Below are positions 10,282-21,147 of a stretch of 64,000 nt of DNA, piece after piece. A model generated the notes under the pieces. The model ran no database searches and was not told the DNA's origin. It worked only from the letters and a program-made list of their open reading frames with translations. Origin of the DNA: Maratus speciosus (Eukaryota > Arthropoda > Arachnida > Araneae > Salticidae); assembly GCA_963932465.1 (NCBI GenBank), contig OZ010791.1, forward strand, positions 617,651,800-617,715,799, written 5' to 3'. Within the stretch, counting starts at the first letter, position 1, and each line of letters begins with the position of its first letter. A program made the translations under genes and the position numbers.

Positions 10282-11760
10282 ATAAAGTTTCATATTACAT
10301 AACATTTGCCTACAATAAAGTTAGGATCAAGTGGTTAAGTTTAAAACAGGAATTTCCATGTTAGTTTCTTGCCATTGAATTAAGAACTTGTGCTGTAATA
10401 GATATTGGATAATGATTTCACATAAGTGTCAAACGCATGAGCCGTTCATGCGATCCGCCGCGCACCGTATGGGAGTTTTTGAGATAACCCAGACAGCTTG
10501 AACATTAGCAGCAAGTTTGATTTTTTCTAATATTATCTTGCCGTGACAAATTTGAATTGAGAAATTTGCAGCAAATCTCCCACAAGGTATACCATCACCC
10601 ACTTGCATAAGTAGTTTGTTGTGAAACTGATGCAAGATTGTCTTTAATTCATGAAAGTGATGAAAGCAAAAAATCCCTCTGTTGAGAGAATAGACAATCA
10701 GCACATACGCAGAAATTGCAGAAGTTTTATTCGGTAAGCACCGCTTTTTCTAAAAGCTATACTTATTAAATATCAAAAATGCTCGAAATGAAAGTTACAA
10801 ATATTACCTAAACTTGTTTATGGTGATAAAACCGATGCGTGCACCTTCTGACGGCGCTTTCGCATCAATAACTTGATCAGGTCTCTGGACTAAACTTATA
10901 GTGTGACATGGAAAGATTACTACTTAGCAGTAAGTTTGCAGTATTTTTGATTACTTGTTTGCCGTTAATTTGCAATAAATTTGATGTAGTATGAATTTAA
11001 CTCGCACGACAAGTTAGCTGCAATTTCAAAGTGTGATGACTTCGGCGTTTGCGTTATCTTGCTGCAGTCTTGTTATGAACTTTTAGTCTTGTCATGCTGA
11101 GCTTACTGCAACTTTGCAGGATTTCAGAGCAAGACTGTTGCAAATTTTCTGCAAACTAAAAATGCTATGTGGGAAAGTTTTAACTTTAAGAAAAAGATCT
11201 TGCATTTTCAGTTACAGAAACTAGTAACGCAAGAAGCACACACATCAAATATAGTTCATGCTGGAAAAAGCAGTTTTGTTACAATTGTCTTATTCAGACA
11301 TAATTCTTTTGGGTTCCCATGTTTCATGTCTCACCGCTTTTGATACCATATTCGATCTAATAGTTGTTTCCGATATCTGGTCGTCTTTAAGGAAGGTAAA
11401 TTTTTGTAATAAGTTTATTTGTAATGAATTTGCCCTTTTTTGGAAGTATTAGAATGTGTAAAAAATGGTTCATGGTGTTTTCTGTTCTTATACTTCCCAG
11501 CCAATTTATTTTAGATGATTCGAAACAGTTTTAGAACAATTCTCCAAGTTCAGCAGTAAGCTTCGGACTTTGGTACGTTGATTAGATTCAATTTCTGCTT
11601 TCGATTTCTCATTATTAAAGACAAAATGTCACCCAAGACCTATTCCATACACAGAACTCTTATTACCACCATGAAATTTCTTGAAGCAATGTTAAACTGA
11701 GCTTTCTCAAATAGTAATTGGGTTCAAAGGTAATGTTGAATCCAGACATTTTTTTCTGGG
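10282..11760. other. Interior of the hAT element, unassigned
   Basis: This is degenerate sequence with recurrent GCAGCAAGTTTG / TTTGCAGCAAAT / TTGCAGGATTTC-like motifs (10490-10580 and 10920-11150), suggesting an old, scrambled inverted-repeat element. The 91-residue minus-strand frame at 10429-10704 has no recognisable domain. I cannot support a gene here. Confidence 0.4.
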
Positions 11761-11779
11761 TCGAATTTATGCAGCTCTG

Positions 11780-12546
11780 GAAGAGAAACTTAGGAGTTCC
11801 GTGGAATGGAGTAGCGCCCTTCTAGACCATTAATAAGCATAAAATCCCGAATCTTCCGATTGCACAACAACTTGACATGAGGATCACGAACCTCATCTCT
11901 GTATATTTTAGCATTCACAGGTGCACTGGTAAAAATGTGTCGGTCACTGCGGCCATTCAAAATTATGTCCGTCCATACCAGGATTCCACGACCTTTGTAT
12001 CGATGTCTTTCACGGATGTTTGCAGCCTTATTGCGTGAGATTTTCTCCCTCCATATGGTAGCACGTCTGTAGTAACTCTCTTGACAAAATCGGGATTCAT
12101 CGGTAAAGAGAACTCGGCTCCAGTCCGTGGTACTCCAATGACGATGACCTCTGCACCACTTTAACCGGGCGCATTCCGCTACCGGAGATAGTGGAACCCA
12201 AATCACGGGTTTCCTTGCATGAAGCCTTACACTCGCAGTAAACCAGGATAGTCGAGTTCTTGTTGCTGCAGAAAACTCCCTGCAATCTGAACTGACGCCA
12301 ATTGCCTATTTCTTTTAGCAACCGTTAGCAAATTATAGTCCTGATAGCTATTGTGGCGCGTTTCTACCTTGACCTGGTTGTCTGTGGACATTATACCAGT
12401 GTCTTTAAAACGTTTCCAGATTCTTGACATGACGCTTTTGGCTATTTTTAAGTCTTTACAGGCCCCTAAGAGTGTCTGTCCTGCTTCCATTTTCCCTATC
12501 GCACGCAATTTCTCAAAATCGTTCAAAGGTTTTCTGGACGACATAT
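11780..12546 (-). pseudogene. Tc1-like transposase pseudogene
   Basis: Reading on the minus strand, 12544-12300 encodes an N-terminal helix-turn-helix (KPLNDFEKLRAIGKMEAGQT, then GACKDLKIAKSVMSRIWKRF). The catalytic part lies at 12206-11790 in another frame. It contains WSRVLFTDESRF, with the first catalytic Asp of the DD34E triad, then GRGILVWTDIILNGRSDRHI. The second Asp region, normally FMxxDDNAxPH, is degenerate (RDFMLINGLEG) and the terminal Glu region is not found. At least two frameshifts separate the parts. Family members are about 340 residues. No matching terminal inverted repeats were found. The copy is dead and probably inserted into the hAT element. Confidence 0.75.
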
Positions 12547-13332
12547 TCCACCTTCTAGAAGCGAAAGTTTTACCTAATTACACGTACAATCCTTAAAATT
12601 AGACTTCAAATTACCCCACGTGCGCTCCTTTTCACACATGAACCGAAAGAACGGGCTGAGGCTGAAAAATTTGCGTATTTTTCAGTAGCGAATGTTAATC
12701 CGATTGGACTGCGTGATAACGTTGACATTAAGTTACCTTTCTGGAAGTTCCCTTAATAGAAATAACACAAAGCACCTTTTTATGGTTGTTCTTTTAATTT
12801 TTCTCGCCAGTCTATTTTGAAAGTGGTAACAAATAACCAGTCCAAAAACAAAGTTAATTTTATTTACTGCAGACAGCAGATTTAAGTAATTGTTAATATT
12901 GTCGGTTTTAAAGTGAACAAAGATAAGGGTCACGAAACCGAACCAATGTACCGTTATTGCGTTCGTATAAACTCGTTCTTTCCCATAAGTGTCGACAACA
13001 GAACCCCATCGAAATCCAAGATTAACGAAGTTCTACGTTTAATCTAGTTACAGTAAATTTGTGTAAACGGAATAGCAGGTATATTTGCATAGTTATCCTT
13101 CCGTCTCGGAACATTAAAATGTTTTTGTTTATGAGAGGATTCCGTGTTTTCAGAAAACCTGCCAAGAAGGATTCACAATTGGAACAAGTTTCATTTCAGA
13201 TAGGTTTCAAACGTTAGCAAGCACAAATATATAGTGTTCTTTTCGTCGATTGAATTGTTTTCCTTTGAGATAGGTCATCTTCACAGATTTTCCTGTAATA
13301 GATTTATGCTCTTCAGAGGTGGTGTTATAGCA

Positions 13333-13620
13333 GCGGTTTCCAACCTGGGGTAGCGTACCCTCGGGGGTACGTGGCGAGTCAGCTGGGGGTATGTGAAAAT
13401 AATACCGGTAATGGCGGAAGTTACAAAAATGTTAGGAATATCAATGTAATTTGCATCGATTTATTATGTGGTTTGATAAGAAGACTACTATTGAAAAAAA
13501 GCATGTTTACGTTACCTCCTTCAGTGGAGGGGGGAAGGGGGACGTGTTTACGAGAAATGGGGGCACTGAGAAATGAAAAATCTGGGAAAGGGGTACGTGA
13601 AAGAATAAAGTTTGGGAAGT
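13333..13620 (+). mobile_element. hAT-type MITE end (CAGCGGTTTCCAACC)
   Basis: It starts CAGCGGTTTCCAACCTGGGG, then GTACCCTCGGGGGTACG, the terminus of a widespread class of hAT non-autonomous elements. The distal end reads AAAGTTTGGGAA without the expected final CCGCTG, so the right terminus is damaged. It lies inside the 8491-13899 element. Confidence 0.5.
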
Positions 13621-13639
13621 TAGTACGTTTTAGCTGTTA

Positions 13640-13815
13640 TAAGGGATACTGTGAAAACGGAAAGCGTTCATAACGGAAACCTGTCTAAAACGGAAAAGTT
13701 CATAGTCTTGAAGAAAGACATGCCTTTGAATTATACCTTCTAATATGAACACCTGTCTAAAGCGGGATTTTTCATAGATCCTTTGTGATTCTGTCTTAGC
13801 AATTTTTACTGTTGT
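13640..13815. repeat. Second block of CCTGTCTAAAACGG motifs
   Basis: Copies of the motif at about 13668 and 13681 (ATAACGGAAACCTGTCTAAA) and at 13750 repeat the subterminal region of the 8562-9875 MITE, including its distal end (TTGTGATTCTGTCTTAGC compared with TTGCAATCTTGTCTTGAC). This is probably a one-ended copy of the same MITE. Confidence 0.45.
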
Positions 13816-14536
13816 ATCCATGATTCAGCAAACCAGTTTTACTTTCGGGGGGGAGGGGGGTCCGGACCCCCTGGACACCACCCCTTGGCTACGCCACTGT
13901 TTTCGATGGTAGAATGGCGACAGACGCACGGACAGGCGGACATTTTCTATAAATATGTTTTTGGGGATCTCTGACCCCTAAAACGTGTAAATTCGTCGAA
14001 AACCGGAAGTAGAAAAAAATTTCGATTACAATACTTTCTTCCATTTAAGATAGAAGAAAGTAAAAACAGTTATTAAATAAAAATACGATTTTTATATTTT
14101 TTTCTAAATCTTTAATGTAGAAATATATACACTGAAACGTTATAAATATATATTTGAATCAGTATCTAAAATTTTATTAAACATCTTTTACGAAAAAAAA
14201 AAAAATTATTTAAAATTAAGTTGTGTTAAAATTATACTCACTCTTAATAGCTTTCCCTAGTCACGCAACGATACTCGTATGTTAAACTTACTAGAGCTAA
14301 TGTTAAACCAACAGGATCGTTCTTTTAAATGTTCTCGTTTGTACTTCAATATATTTAATTGATTTCTTTTTTTTGTACGATATTTGAAGTTGATCCCTAA
14401 ATGAGCTTTTTCTTACTTTTTTGTGCATAGGATATTTGAGGTCCAGCTCTAAATAAGCCTTTTCTTACCTTTTTTCATGAAGATAATTTCATTTATTGAA
14501 ACCGGTTCTGAAAGAGAAAGTGGCCCCGTAAAAAAA

Positions 14537-14563
14537 TAAATAAATAAATAAATAAATAAATTT
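14537..14563. repeat. (TAAA)n microsatellite
   Basis: About seven tandem TAAA units in AT-rich DNA. The surrounding 14062-14850 shows no other supported feature. Confidence 0.8.
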
Positions 14564-14859
14564 GCAACCAAAATTGAAAACACAGAAAGACCCGTTTATA
14601 CAGTGACTGGTGGTCCGCTGAAAAATCTGGACATCATTTGAATTTTTTTATGTTTATTAATAGTTGAACGCTATAAATAATGAAGTTAGTGATATTAAAA
14701 CATGAGAATAGTCTAAAAAATGCTTATATTTATGAAAAATTTAGATGCTTAGTTTTTAAAATTCTGCTTCCAGTGACCTGAATCTGGAAACAATCCTTCG
14801 AAAGGGAGCTTCGAAGGGGAGAATAGCAATTTTTACTTCAATTTCAATATTATATCATC

Positions 14860-15297
14860 GAAAAGTGTATGAATTTATGCATAGAATTGAACCAAATTTC
14901 GTATATATGTTTTCGACTATGTACGTGAGATTACAGTTGAAAATGGGGGTTTTCCCCGGAAGGGGCGCTGCGGTAGCGAGTTTTGTCTCAATTTCTGTAG
15001 TTATGTTGTCCATCTTCTGTTGATGCAGAGGCAGCCAATTTGTATCTAGCTAACCTGGTGATTCTCAAGCAGCTGACGTACAACAGAATAACGAAACATA
15101 TTGATTTTATTAAATATCATGATCGAGATTAACTCTTTTTTACTTTGATTAGTAAAATGAAGCAGAAATTTAAGATGAAAATCAAAGTTGGTGTAGTATT
15201 GACGTAATAACACTGAAGTATTAACATGTGTTACAACGTTTTGAAATATTAACATGTACGAGAAAGAAGAAAGTTATGGGATTGGCACATCCGACTA
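14860..15297 (+). mobile_element. Fragment of the P/M minisatellite-bearing family
   Basis: The left part repeats the 8276-8345 unit in reverse (ATCGAAAAGTGTATGAATTT, then ATGCATAGAATTGAACC and GGAAGGGGCGCTG). The right end is the M-family 3' terminus: ATTAACATGTACGAGAAAG, then GAAGAAAGTTATGGGATTGG, CACATCCGACTAA. The 5' part is missing or too diverged. Confidence 0.5.
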
Positions 15298-15371
15298 AAG
15301 CTTAAATAGGCAGCATGTGTTTGAAAGAACCATCAGCGGTGTCAAGAGATTTAAATTAACTTTTAAATAAA

Positions 15372-15920
15372 TTTAAAAAATCAAAAACACGCCTGCGTAA
15401 AAAGCGAACTAATTAATTATTTCTAATCAAGGTGAAACTATTTTTTATATTACTTACCTATTTTTTTTATTTACTTGTATTGATGACTTTTAAGTTGTGT
15501 TTAGTTGTTAGTTCCTATCTATAAACACTGTTTTGATGAGGCCTACAGATGTCTATGAAGGTTAGAGTTGCAAGAGATCCTACCTACACAACTTCCAGTA
15601 ATATTTAAACGGAGCTTCTGACGGTAAAATAGTCAACGAAACATCGTCTTCATTTTAAAAGACCCATCCAAGGATATGCCACTCAATAGGGTGCGTAAAA
15701 ATTTGCTTTCGTCTCTACCGCAATTTTGTATTTTACGGCCGGCATTTTGGATTTATAAAAACAAAACCTTGCCTATAACCATCGGATGGTTAAGACGAAT
15801 CGATAGAGACCTCATTCATTAAAATCCAGCCAGCCGTTGGGATGTTTCGAGGGTATAAAGAAATCCACATACCCAGATACGCGTGAAACACATGACGCTT
15901 CTTGGCAGTCGGGTAAAAAT
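15372..15920 (+). mobile_element. MITE family T, copy T1 (short form)
   Basis: One of five copies (also 30224, 43422, 47844, 62929). The conserved left flank AAATTTAAAAAATCAAAAA precedes a diverged ACGCCTGCGTAAAAAGCG. The right end is TTGGCAGTCGGGTAAAAA. In better copies the inverted pair is ACCCGACTG ... CAGTCGGGT. The conserved 19-bp A-rich block lies outside the inverted repeat on one side in every copy, so the termini are asymmetric. No coding capacity. Confidence 0.6.
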
Positions 15921-16205
15921 ATACTAATTTCTAAAACTTAAATGAAGTGATCATAGTAAATGATGGACACTGTCATCACTACAAGCGGCAGCGTTGCAAG
16001 CTGGGGAATTTTTTTATTCAAAATGCTTATCAAATTTCGGAATACTCATCTTTGCTTTAATGGTACACATTCTGCGATTAAATACAACAACAAAGATTGC
16101 TAGAATGAAAAATTGGTAGCTATTTTGAATTAAAAAAACTTTTCGTAATCAAAGAGTACTGTGCAATTATTTTTCACACAATCATACTGACTGGTAAAGT
16201 TGTTA

Positions 16206-16312
16206 TACGAATTGAATATTTTCAACTGAACGAAAAAAATGCACAAGCCAGGATCTGGGTTCGATTCCCGGCTTGTGCATTTTTTCGCTCAGTTGAAAAT
16301 AATCAATTCGTA
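16206..16312. repeat. Perfect-to-near-perfect foldback with a tRNA T-arm in the loop
   Basis: The arms 16206-16249 and 16270-16312 are inverse copies (TACGAATTGAATATTTTCAA outside, ATGCACAAGCC inside). The 20-bp loop plus the inner stem reads CTGGGTTCGATTCCCGG, a consensus T arm and Pol III B box. The D and anticodon arms of a tRNA are absent. It parallels the inverted tRNA-headed element at 606-1021. Confidence 0.6.
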
Positions 16313-16700
16313 CAAAGAATACTGGTAAGGAGATAATAAAATTCCTAAGCTAAAATAATAGTCAATGTAAAGAAGTGTATTAAGACAACAAACTCAAATG
16401 TGTTATTTCACAACATATCTATATACACAGTTATAAAAAAATAAAAGTGATAGCTGAAATTTAAATTCTCATAATGATAAACAAAAAAGAACACATTTTT
16501 CAAAACATCTTTCATTAAAGTCGGCCAGTACAAAAAAAAAAAAAAAAATGTTTGTTTTTGTTTTAGTTGGTTTGATTTGCAAATTATTAAAAAAGGTGTG
16601 AAAATATTTTTTTTTCTTTTTACTTAACATAGAACAAGTATGTGAACAAAAATTAAGTTACCTTTAGCTACATTTTGAGCAACCGATTGTAAACAATAAA

Positions 16701-17777
16701 CTAGTATGTTGTGGTCATCACAAAACTTTCTTCTATATAAATCACGTCAATTAAATCATTTAAATAGTACAAGAAATAACGATTTAGCACCAATTCATAT
16801 CAAAGTATATCTGAATTTGAAGTTGGATGAAAATTCGCGCATTAGTTCTTGAGATAGAGCTATAGCGGAAATTCTGAAAAAAAATGTAGCATAGCAGCGC
16901 CACCTGTTGAGCGATTTACACCAAAAGTAAACAGCACTAAACGATATCAAGGTATACCTGAATCTGAAGTTTGTTGAAAATCCAAGCATTAGTTCTTGAG
17001 ATAAAGCTATTGTGGAAATCGCAAAAAATACAGCATAGCAGCGCCACCTGTTGAGCGATTTTCACCAAAAATTAAACAGCACTAATTAATACATCAATTC
17101 ATGCCAAGGACTAACTAAATCTGAAGTTTGATGAAAATCTGTGCAATAGTTCTTGAGATACAGCTCTTGTGGAAATCGTGAAAAATGCAGCACAGAAGCG
17201 CCACCTGTTGAGCGATTTACACTAAAAACTAAACAGCACTAATTTATACATCAATTCATGTCAAGGACTAACTAAATCTGAAGTTTGATGAAAATCCGTG
17301 CAATAGTTCTTGAGATACACCTCTTGTGGAAATCGTGAAAAATGCAGCACAGCAGCGCCACCTGTTGAGCGATTTGCACCAAACATTAAGCAGCACTAAT
17401 TTATATCAGGGACTAACTGAATCTGAAGTTTGATGAAAATCCGTGCATTTTGTCTTGAGTTAGAGCTATTGCGATAATCATGAACAATGCAGCATACCAG
17501 CGCCACCTGTTGGGCGATTTTCACAAAAAAGTAATCAGCACCAAACTATATCCTGGACTAACTGAATCTGAAGTTTTATGAAAATCCGTGCAATAGTTCT
17601 TGAGATACAGCTATTGCAGAAATCGTTAAAAATGCCACATAGCAGCGCCACCTGTTGGGCGATTTTCACCAAAAACTAATCAGTTCCAGTTTATATCAAG
17701 TTCTAACTAAATATGAAGTTTTGTGAAATTTCGTCCATTAGTTCTTGAGATAGAGCGCCCACAAAATTTGTGTCACA

Positions 17778-17828
<51 letters not shown>

Positions 17829-17960
17829 TCACAGACAGACATTTTGTAAAAACATGTTTTTTGGAATCTCTGACTCATAAAACGTGTAAATCCGTCGAAA
17901 ACTGGAATTCGAAAATTTTCATGAAACCAATACTTTCTTCTTGTAAAGATAGAAGAAAGT
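16701..17960 (-). mobile_element. M1: HINE-like element with a minisatellite array
   Basis: On the minus strand the element starts ACTTTCTTCTATCT (17960) and ends with the inverse block ATAGAAGAAAGT, hairpin TTGTG-ATGAC-CACAA, CATA, CTAG (16704-16701) and then T. The 5' terminal repeat thus pairs with a subterminal 3' copy, with a hairpin and CTRR end beyond it, as in Helentron-derived elements. Behind the 5' end lie a (GACA)n microsatellite (17777-17838) and six tandem units of 144-157 bp. Each unit carries CAGCGCCACCTGTTG (16895, 17039, a variant at 17196, then 17353, 17498, 17643). No protein-coding capacity. Confidence 0.65.
17777..17838. repeat. (GACA)n microsatellite in M1
   Basis: Mostly perfect ACAG/ACGG tetranucleotide units. 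The equivalent GTCT run appears at the same place in copies M2, M3 and M5, so the microsatellite is an inherited part of the element. Confidence 0.85.
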
Positions 17961-18380
17961 AAAAAGCACAAAAAACATTGCTTTTAGAAAATAAATATTT
18001 ATTGCCTTAATTGTATTAGCATAAATAGTGGAAATCCTGATTAATTCGACATTTTTTTTTTAATTCATGTTGAAATAACGAGTTCAAAATTAATTTCTTG
18101 TTTTTAGGTATCTTGAAAGATTCTACTAAGAATAAATCAGAAAATAAAGTGCGAAATTTTTTTTTAAAAATGACTGATTTCTGACAAAATAGAATTTTTG
18201 AAATGTATTCTAATATTGGCTATTAAAAGAAATTCGAGTGAAAAAAAAAAAGACTCATTACGTAAAGGGTATTATTAATATTTAAAATATTCTGTTTAAT
18301 TATAATCAACTGCATTTTTTTAATACAATTATTACTAGAAATATTCTCAAAAACAAAATATGTTATTTTCAGTTTTTATT

Positions 18381-19911
18381 ACTTTCTTCTATCTTTACAA
18401 GAAGAAAGTATTGGATTCATGAAAATTTTCGAATTCCGGTTTTTGACGGATTTACACGTTTTAGGGGTCAGAGATTCCAAAAAACGTGTTTTTACAAAAT
18501 GTCTGTCTGTGACTCTGTGAGTCTGTCTGTCTGTGTGTATGTGACACAAATTTTGTGGGCGCTCTATCTCAAGAACTAATGCACGGAATTTAATAAAAAT
18601 TTATATTCTGTTAGTCCCTAATACAGATTGATGCTGATTAGTTTTTGGTGTAAATCGCTCAACAGGTGGCGCTGCTATGTTGCATTTTTCACGATTTTCG
18701 CAATAGCTCTATCTCAAGAACTAATGCACGGATTTTGATCAAACTTCAGATTTAGTTAGTCCTTGATATGAATTGATGCTGATTACGTTTTGGTGTAAAT
18801 CGCCCAACAGGTGGCGCTGTTATGATGAATTTTGCAGGATTTATACGATTTCCCCAATAGCTCTGTCTTAAAAACTAACGCACGGATTTTCATCAAACTT
18901 CAGATTCCGTTAGTCCTTGATATGACTTGCTACTGATTATGTGTTGGTGTAAATCGCCCAGCAGGTGGCGCTTCTGTGCTGTCTTTTTCACGATTGCCTC
19001 AGTAGCTCTATCTATAGAACTAATGGACGAATTTTCATCTAACTTCAGATTTAGTTGTATGTTGACACAAGTTGTTGTTAATTAGGTTTTGGTGTTAATC
19101 ACCCAATAGGTGGCGCTGCTATGCATGAATTTTCACGATTTTCGCTGTAGACGCTGTTGCTCTATCTCAAAAACTAATGCACGGATTTTTTCCAAACTTC
19201 AGATTCAGTTAGTCCTTGATATGACTTGCTACTGATTATGTGTTGGTGTAAATCGCCCAACAGGTGGCGCTTCTGTGCTGCCTTTTTAACGATTGCCTCA
19301 ATAGCTCTATCTATAGAACTAATGGACGAATTTTCATCTAACTTCAGATTTAGTTGTATGTTGACACAAGTTGTTGTAAATTAGGTTTTGGTGTTAATCA
19401 CCCAATAGGTGGCGCTGCTATGTAGGAATTTTCAAGATTTTCGCTGTAGCTCTATCTCAAAAACTAATGCACGGATTTTCTCCAAATTTCAGATTCAGTC
19501 AGACGTTGACATAAATTGTTGCTGATTAGAATTTGGTATAAATCACCCAATAGGTGGCGCTGCTAGGCAGCATTTTGCTGGAATTACACGATTTCAGCGA
19601 TAGTCATATCTCAAAACCTAATGCACGGATTTTCTCCAAACTTCAGATTCAGTCAGACGTTGACATAAGTTGATGATGATTAGGATTTGGTATAAATTAC
19701 CCAATAGGTGGCGCTGCTAGGCAGCATTTTGCTGGATTTACACGATTTCAGCGATAGTCATATCTCAAGAACTAATGCACGGAATTTCATATCTTTAGAA
19801 TCCTCATGAGATGCATAGATTGTCATTTAATTCTGGCAGTGTGGTAGCGAATTTTGATATATTAACATGTATGAGATAGAAGAAAGTTTTGGGATTGGTA
19901 CATCCGACTAG
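18381..19911 (+). mobile_element. M2: HINE-like element with a higher-order minisatellite
   Basis: Starts ACTTTCTTCTATCT, ends AGATAGAAGAAAGT, GGAT-loop-ATCC, GACTAG then TTTT. The array has eight units bearing AACAGGTGGCGCTGCTATG or variants at 18661, 18806, 18960, 19105, 19259, 19404, 19549 and 19703. Spacings are 145, 154, 145, 154, 145, 145 and 154 bp. Over most of the array the true period is the 299-bp dimer (18806, 19105, 19404, 19703). The dimers near 18910 and 19209 are almost identical, indicating recent amplification. M1 and M2 lie head to head, 420 bp apart. Confidence 0.7.
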
Positions 19912-20097
19912 TTTTATCAAGTAATTAAAAAAAAATGAATTTCAAGTGATTATTTACATACTATTCTTCAGGGGGGAAAATCGATCGAGTGATTGTTTCG
20001 AGTTACATTTCTTTCATCGAGATATTCGAACGATAGTAATAATGGAGTTGTTTCAGTGGTTCACTCGAGAGATGGCACAAAGCTAATTGTTCCTTAA

Positions 20098-20306
20098 CCT
20101 CTTGAGGAAGAGCGTCACGTATACGTGCCGCATAAGCCAAAGGTACTGGAGATTATTCCCACCAGTTATTTTTTGTTGCAAATTTTGCCTTATATAACAG
20201 AACATTTTCCCAATTCTATTAGGCAAAATTTTCTGCTTTGAAAAACCGGTGATTAAAGATTACAATTTGAACAAGAAAATCTGTAAAAGACGCTCGGTCC
20301 CAAAGG
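20098..20306. mobile_element. TTAA-type MITE, degraded right flank
   Basis: Left terminus CCTCTTGAGGAAGAGCGTC preceded by TTAA (20094-20097). Right terminus inverted CCTTTGGGACCGAGCGTC, followed by AATT instead of TTAA. The interior carries the shared palindromic core (CCCACCAGTTATTTTTTG ... AAAAACCGGTG). It is related to 46210-46614, with which it shares CGTATACGTGCCGCAT. Confidence 0.5.
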
Positions 20307-20448
20307 AATTCACTTATTACACTGATATACAGGATGTCCCAGCTAAGATGTTACAAACTTCGAGGGGATGTAGAGTACAACTAGACGACCCGGAATCACA
20401 TAGGAATAACCGGTCGGAAACGCCTTCCTGACCCAGTAAGGGCATTCA

Positions 20449-20639
20449 CAGTGTTGCCAGTGGCCTACTTTTTTTAATTCAGATTTCTTGATTGGCACCA
20501 CTTTCCTGAAATGGTAAAATTCCCTTTCTTTTCGCCTTAATTAATGTGTCATTGAATTAGGCAAATTTTACTATTTCAAAAAACTGGTGCCAATCAAGAA
20601 ATTTGAATTTTTTAAAAACGTAGCCCACTTGTAACACTA
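20449..20639. mobile_element. 191-bp hAT-type MITE
   Basis: Begins CAGTGTTGCCAGTGG and ends TTGTAACACTA. It is flanked by GGCATTCA (20441-20448) and GGCATTGA (20640-20647), an 8-bp TSD with one mismatch. The interior is palindromic (TTCTTGATTGGCACCACTTT ... ACTGGTGCCAATCAAGAAAT). It inserted into the right arm-facing end of the 20330-21432 element. Confidence 0.7.
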
Positions 20640-20689
20640 GGCATTGAAAAGGCTGTATCACATAAAGTAGATCTTTGGCCGTGGCAGAG

Positions 20690-21145
20690 GTACCAGTGGG
20701 CTGCCTTTTTAGTTGCGTTCGTAATTATATAAATACGCAGCACCTATAGTCGTCGTTCAGTTCGTCCGTCTGTCTATCCGTTTGTCAGTCCGTTCGCATA
20801 TAACAGAGCAAAAACTACCCAACCGAATGGCCTGAAATTTTAAATATATAATTGCTGCAAAATTTTGTCGAGTCATTTCAAATTTTATGATAGTCGGATG
20901 TATAGTTTAACGACAGGGACAGTCAAAAGTTTTCCGTTACATTTAGGCATATGGGAAAAAATTATTTCAAGTGCAATTTAATGATGTTACAGCCTTTCGA
21001 ACAGAATGAAATTGATAGGCACTTATGAAGTGCATTAAAATATACATTCATTAGAATATGCGGTGCAAAAAATATTTATAAAACTAGTTATAGTATGAAC
21101 GCACCTCATTTGCCACGTTTGACGAGCAATTTCCAACTTGTTTTA
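20690..21145 (+). repeat. Repeat family X, copy X1 (empty-site copy)
   Basis: A roughly 450-bp sequence with a (GTCC/GTCT)n stretch (20762-20800), the block ACCCAACCGAATGGCCTGAA, and an end GACGAGCAATTTCCAACTTG. The same order occurs inverted at 52435-54255, where a pogo-like element interrupts it. X1 lacks that insertion (AACTAGTTATAGTATGAACG at 21083) and so documents the empty site. A shorter fragment lies at 31195-31480. Confidence 0.6.
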
Positions 21146-21147
21146 AT

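Larger units (their letters stand above)
8491..13899. mobile_element. 5.4-kb hAT-type element with nested insertions
   Basis: The termini are CAGTGGCGTAGCCAGGATTT and CCTTGGCTACGCCACTG (inverse), followed inward by long G runs (8518-8532) or GGGGGG blocks (13848-13860). It is flanked by the perfect 8-bp duplication TTTTCGAT (8483-8490 and 13900-13907), diagnostic of the hAT superfamily. No hAT transposase frame survives. The interior is a collection of other elements: a MITE at about 8562-9875, a TTAA foldback inside it, a TTAA MITE at 10068, a dead Tc1 gene at 11.8-12.5 kb and a hAT end fragment at 13333. Confidence 0.8.
8130..14061 (-). mobile_element. Minisatellite-bearing HINE-like element P, interrupted by a hAT element
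   Basis: The 5' end (14061, minus strand) is the ACTTTCTTCTATCT terminus found in the M family at 16.7-23 kb and 51.2 kb. It is followed by the AAACGTGTAAATTCGTCG block and a GTCTGTC-like run. Internally, at 8276-8490, about 165 bp is repeated in tandem (TCAATTCTATGCATAACTTC ... GCGCCCTCTACCGGCGGA). This is a different minisatellite unit from the M family but in the same structural position. The 3' end near 8130 is not clear. The segment 8491-13899 is a later hAT insertion with its own TSD. No coding capacity of its own. Confidence 0.5.

Noticed and set aside
17723..17962. Frames over the GACA repeat with TDRQTDRQ runs
   Set aside because: Translation of a microsatellite in M1; both strands are open for the same trivial reason.
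17777..19800. CRISPR array
   Set aside because: Units are 145-157 bp with divergence throughout and no short repeat/unique spacer pattern; the context is eukaryotic.
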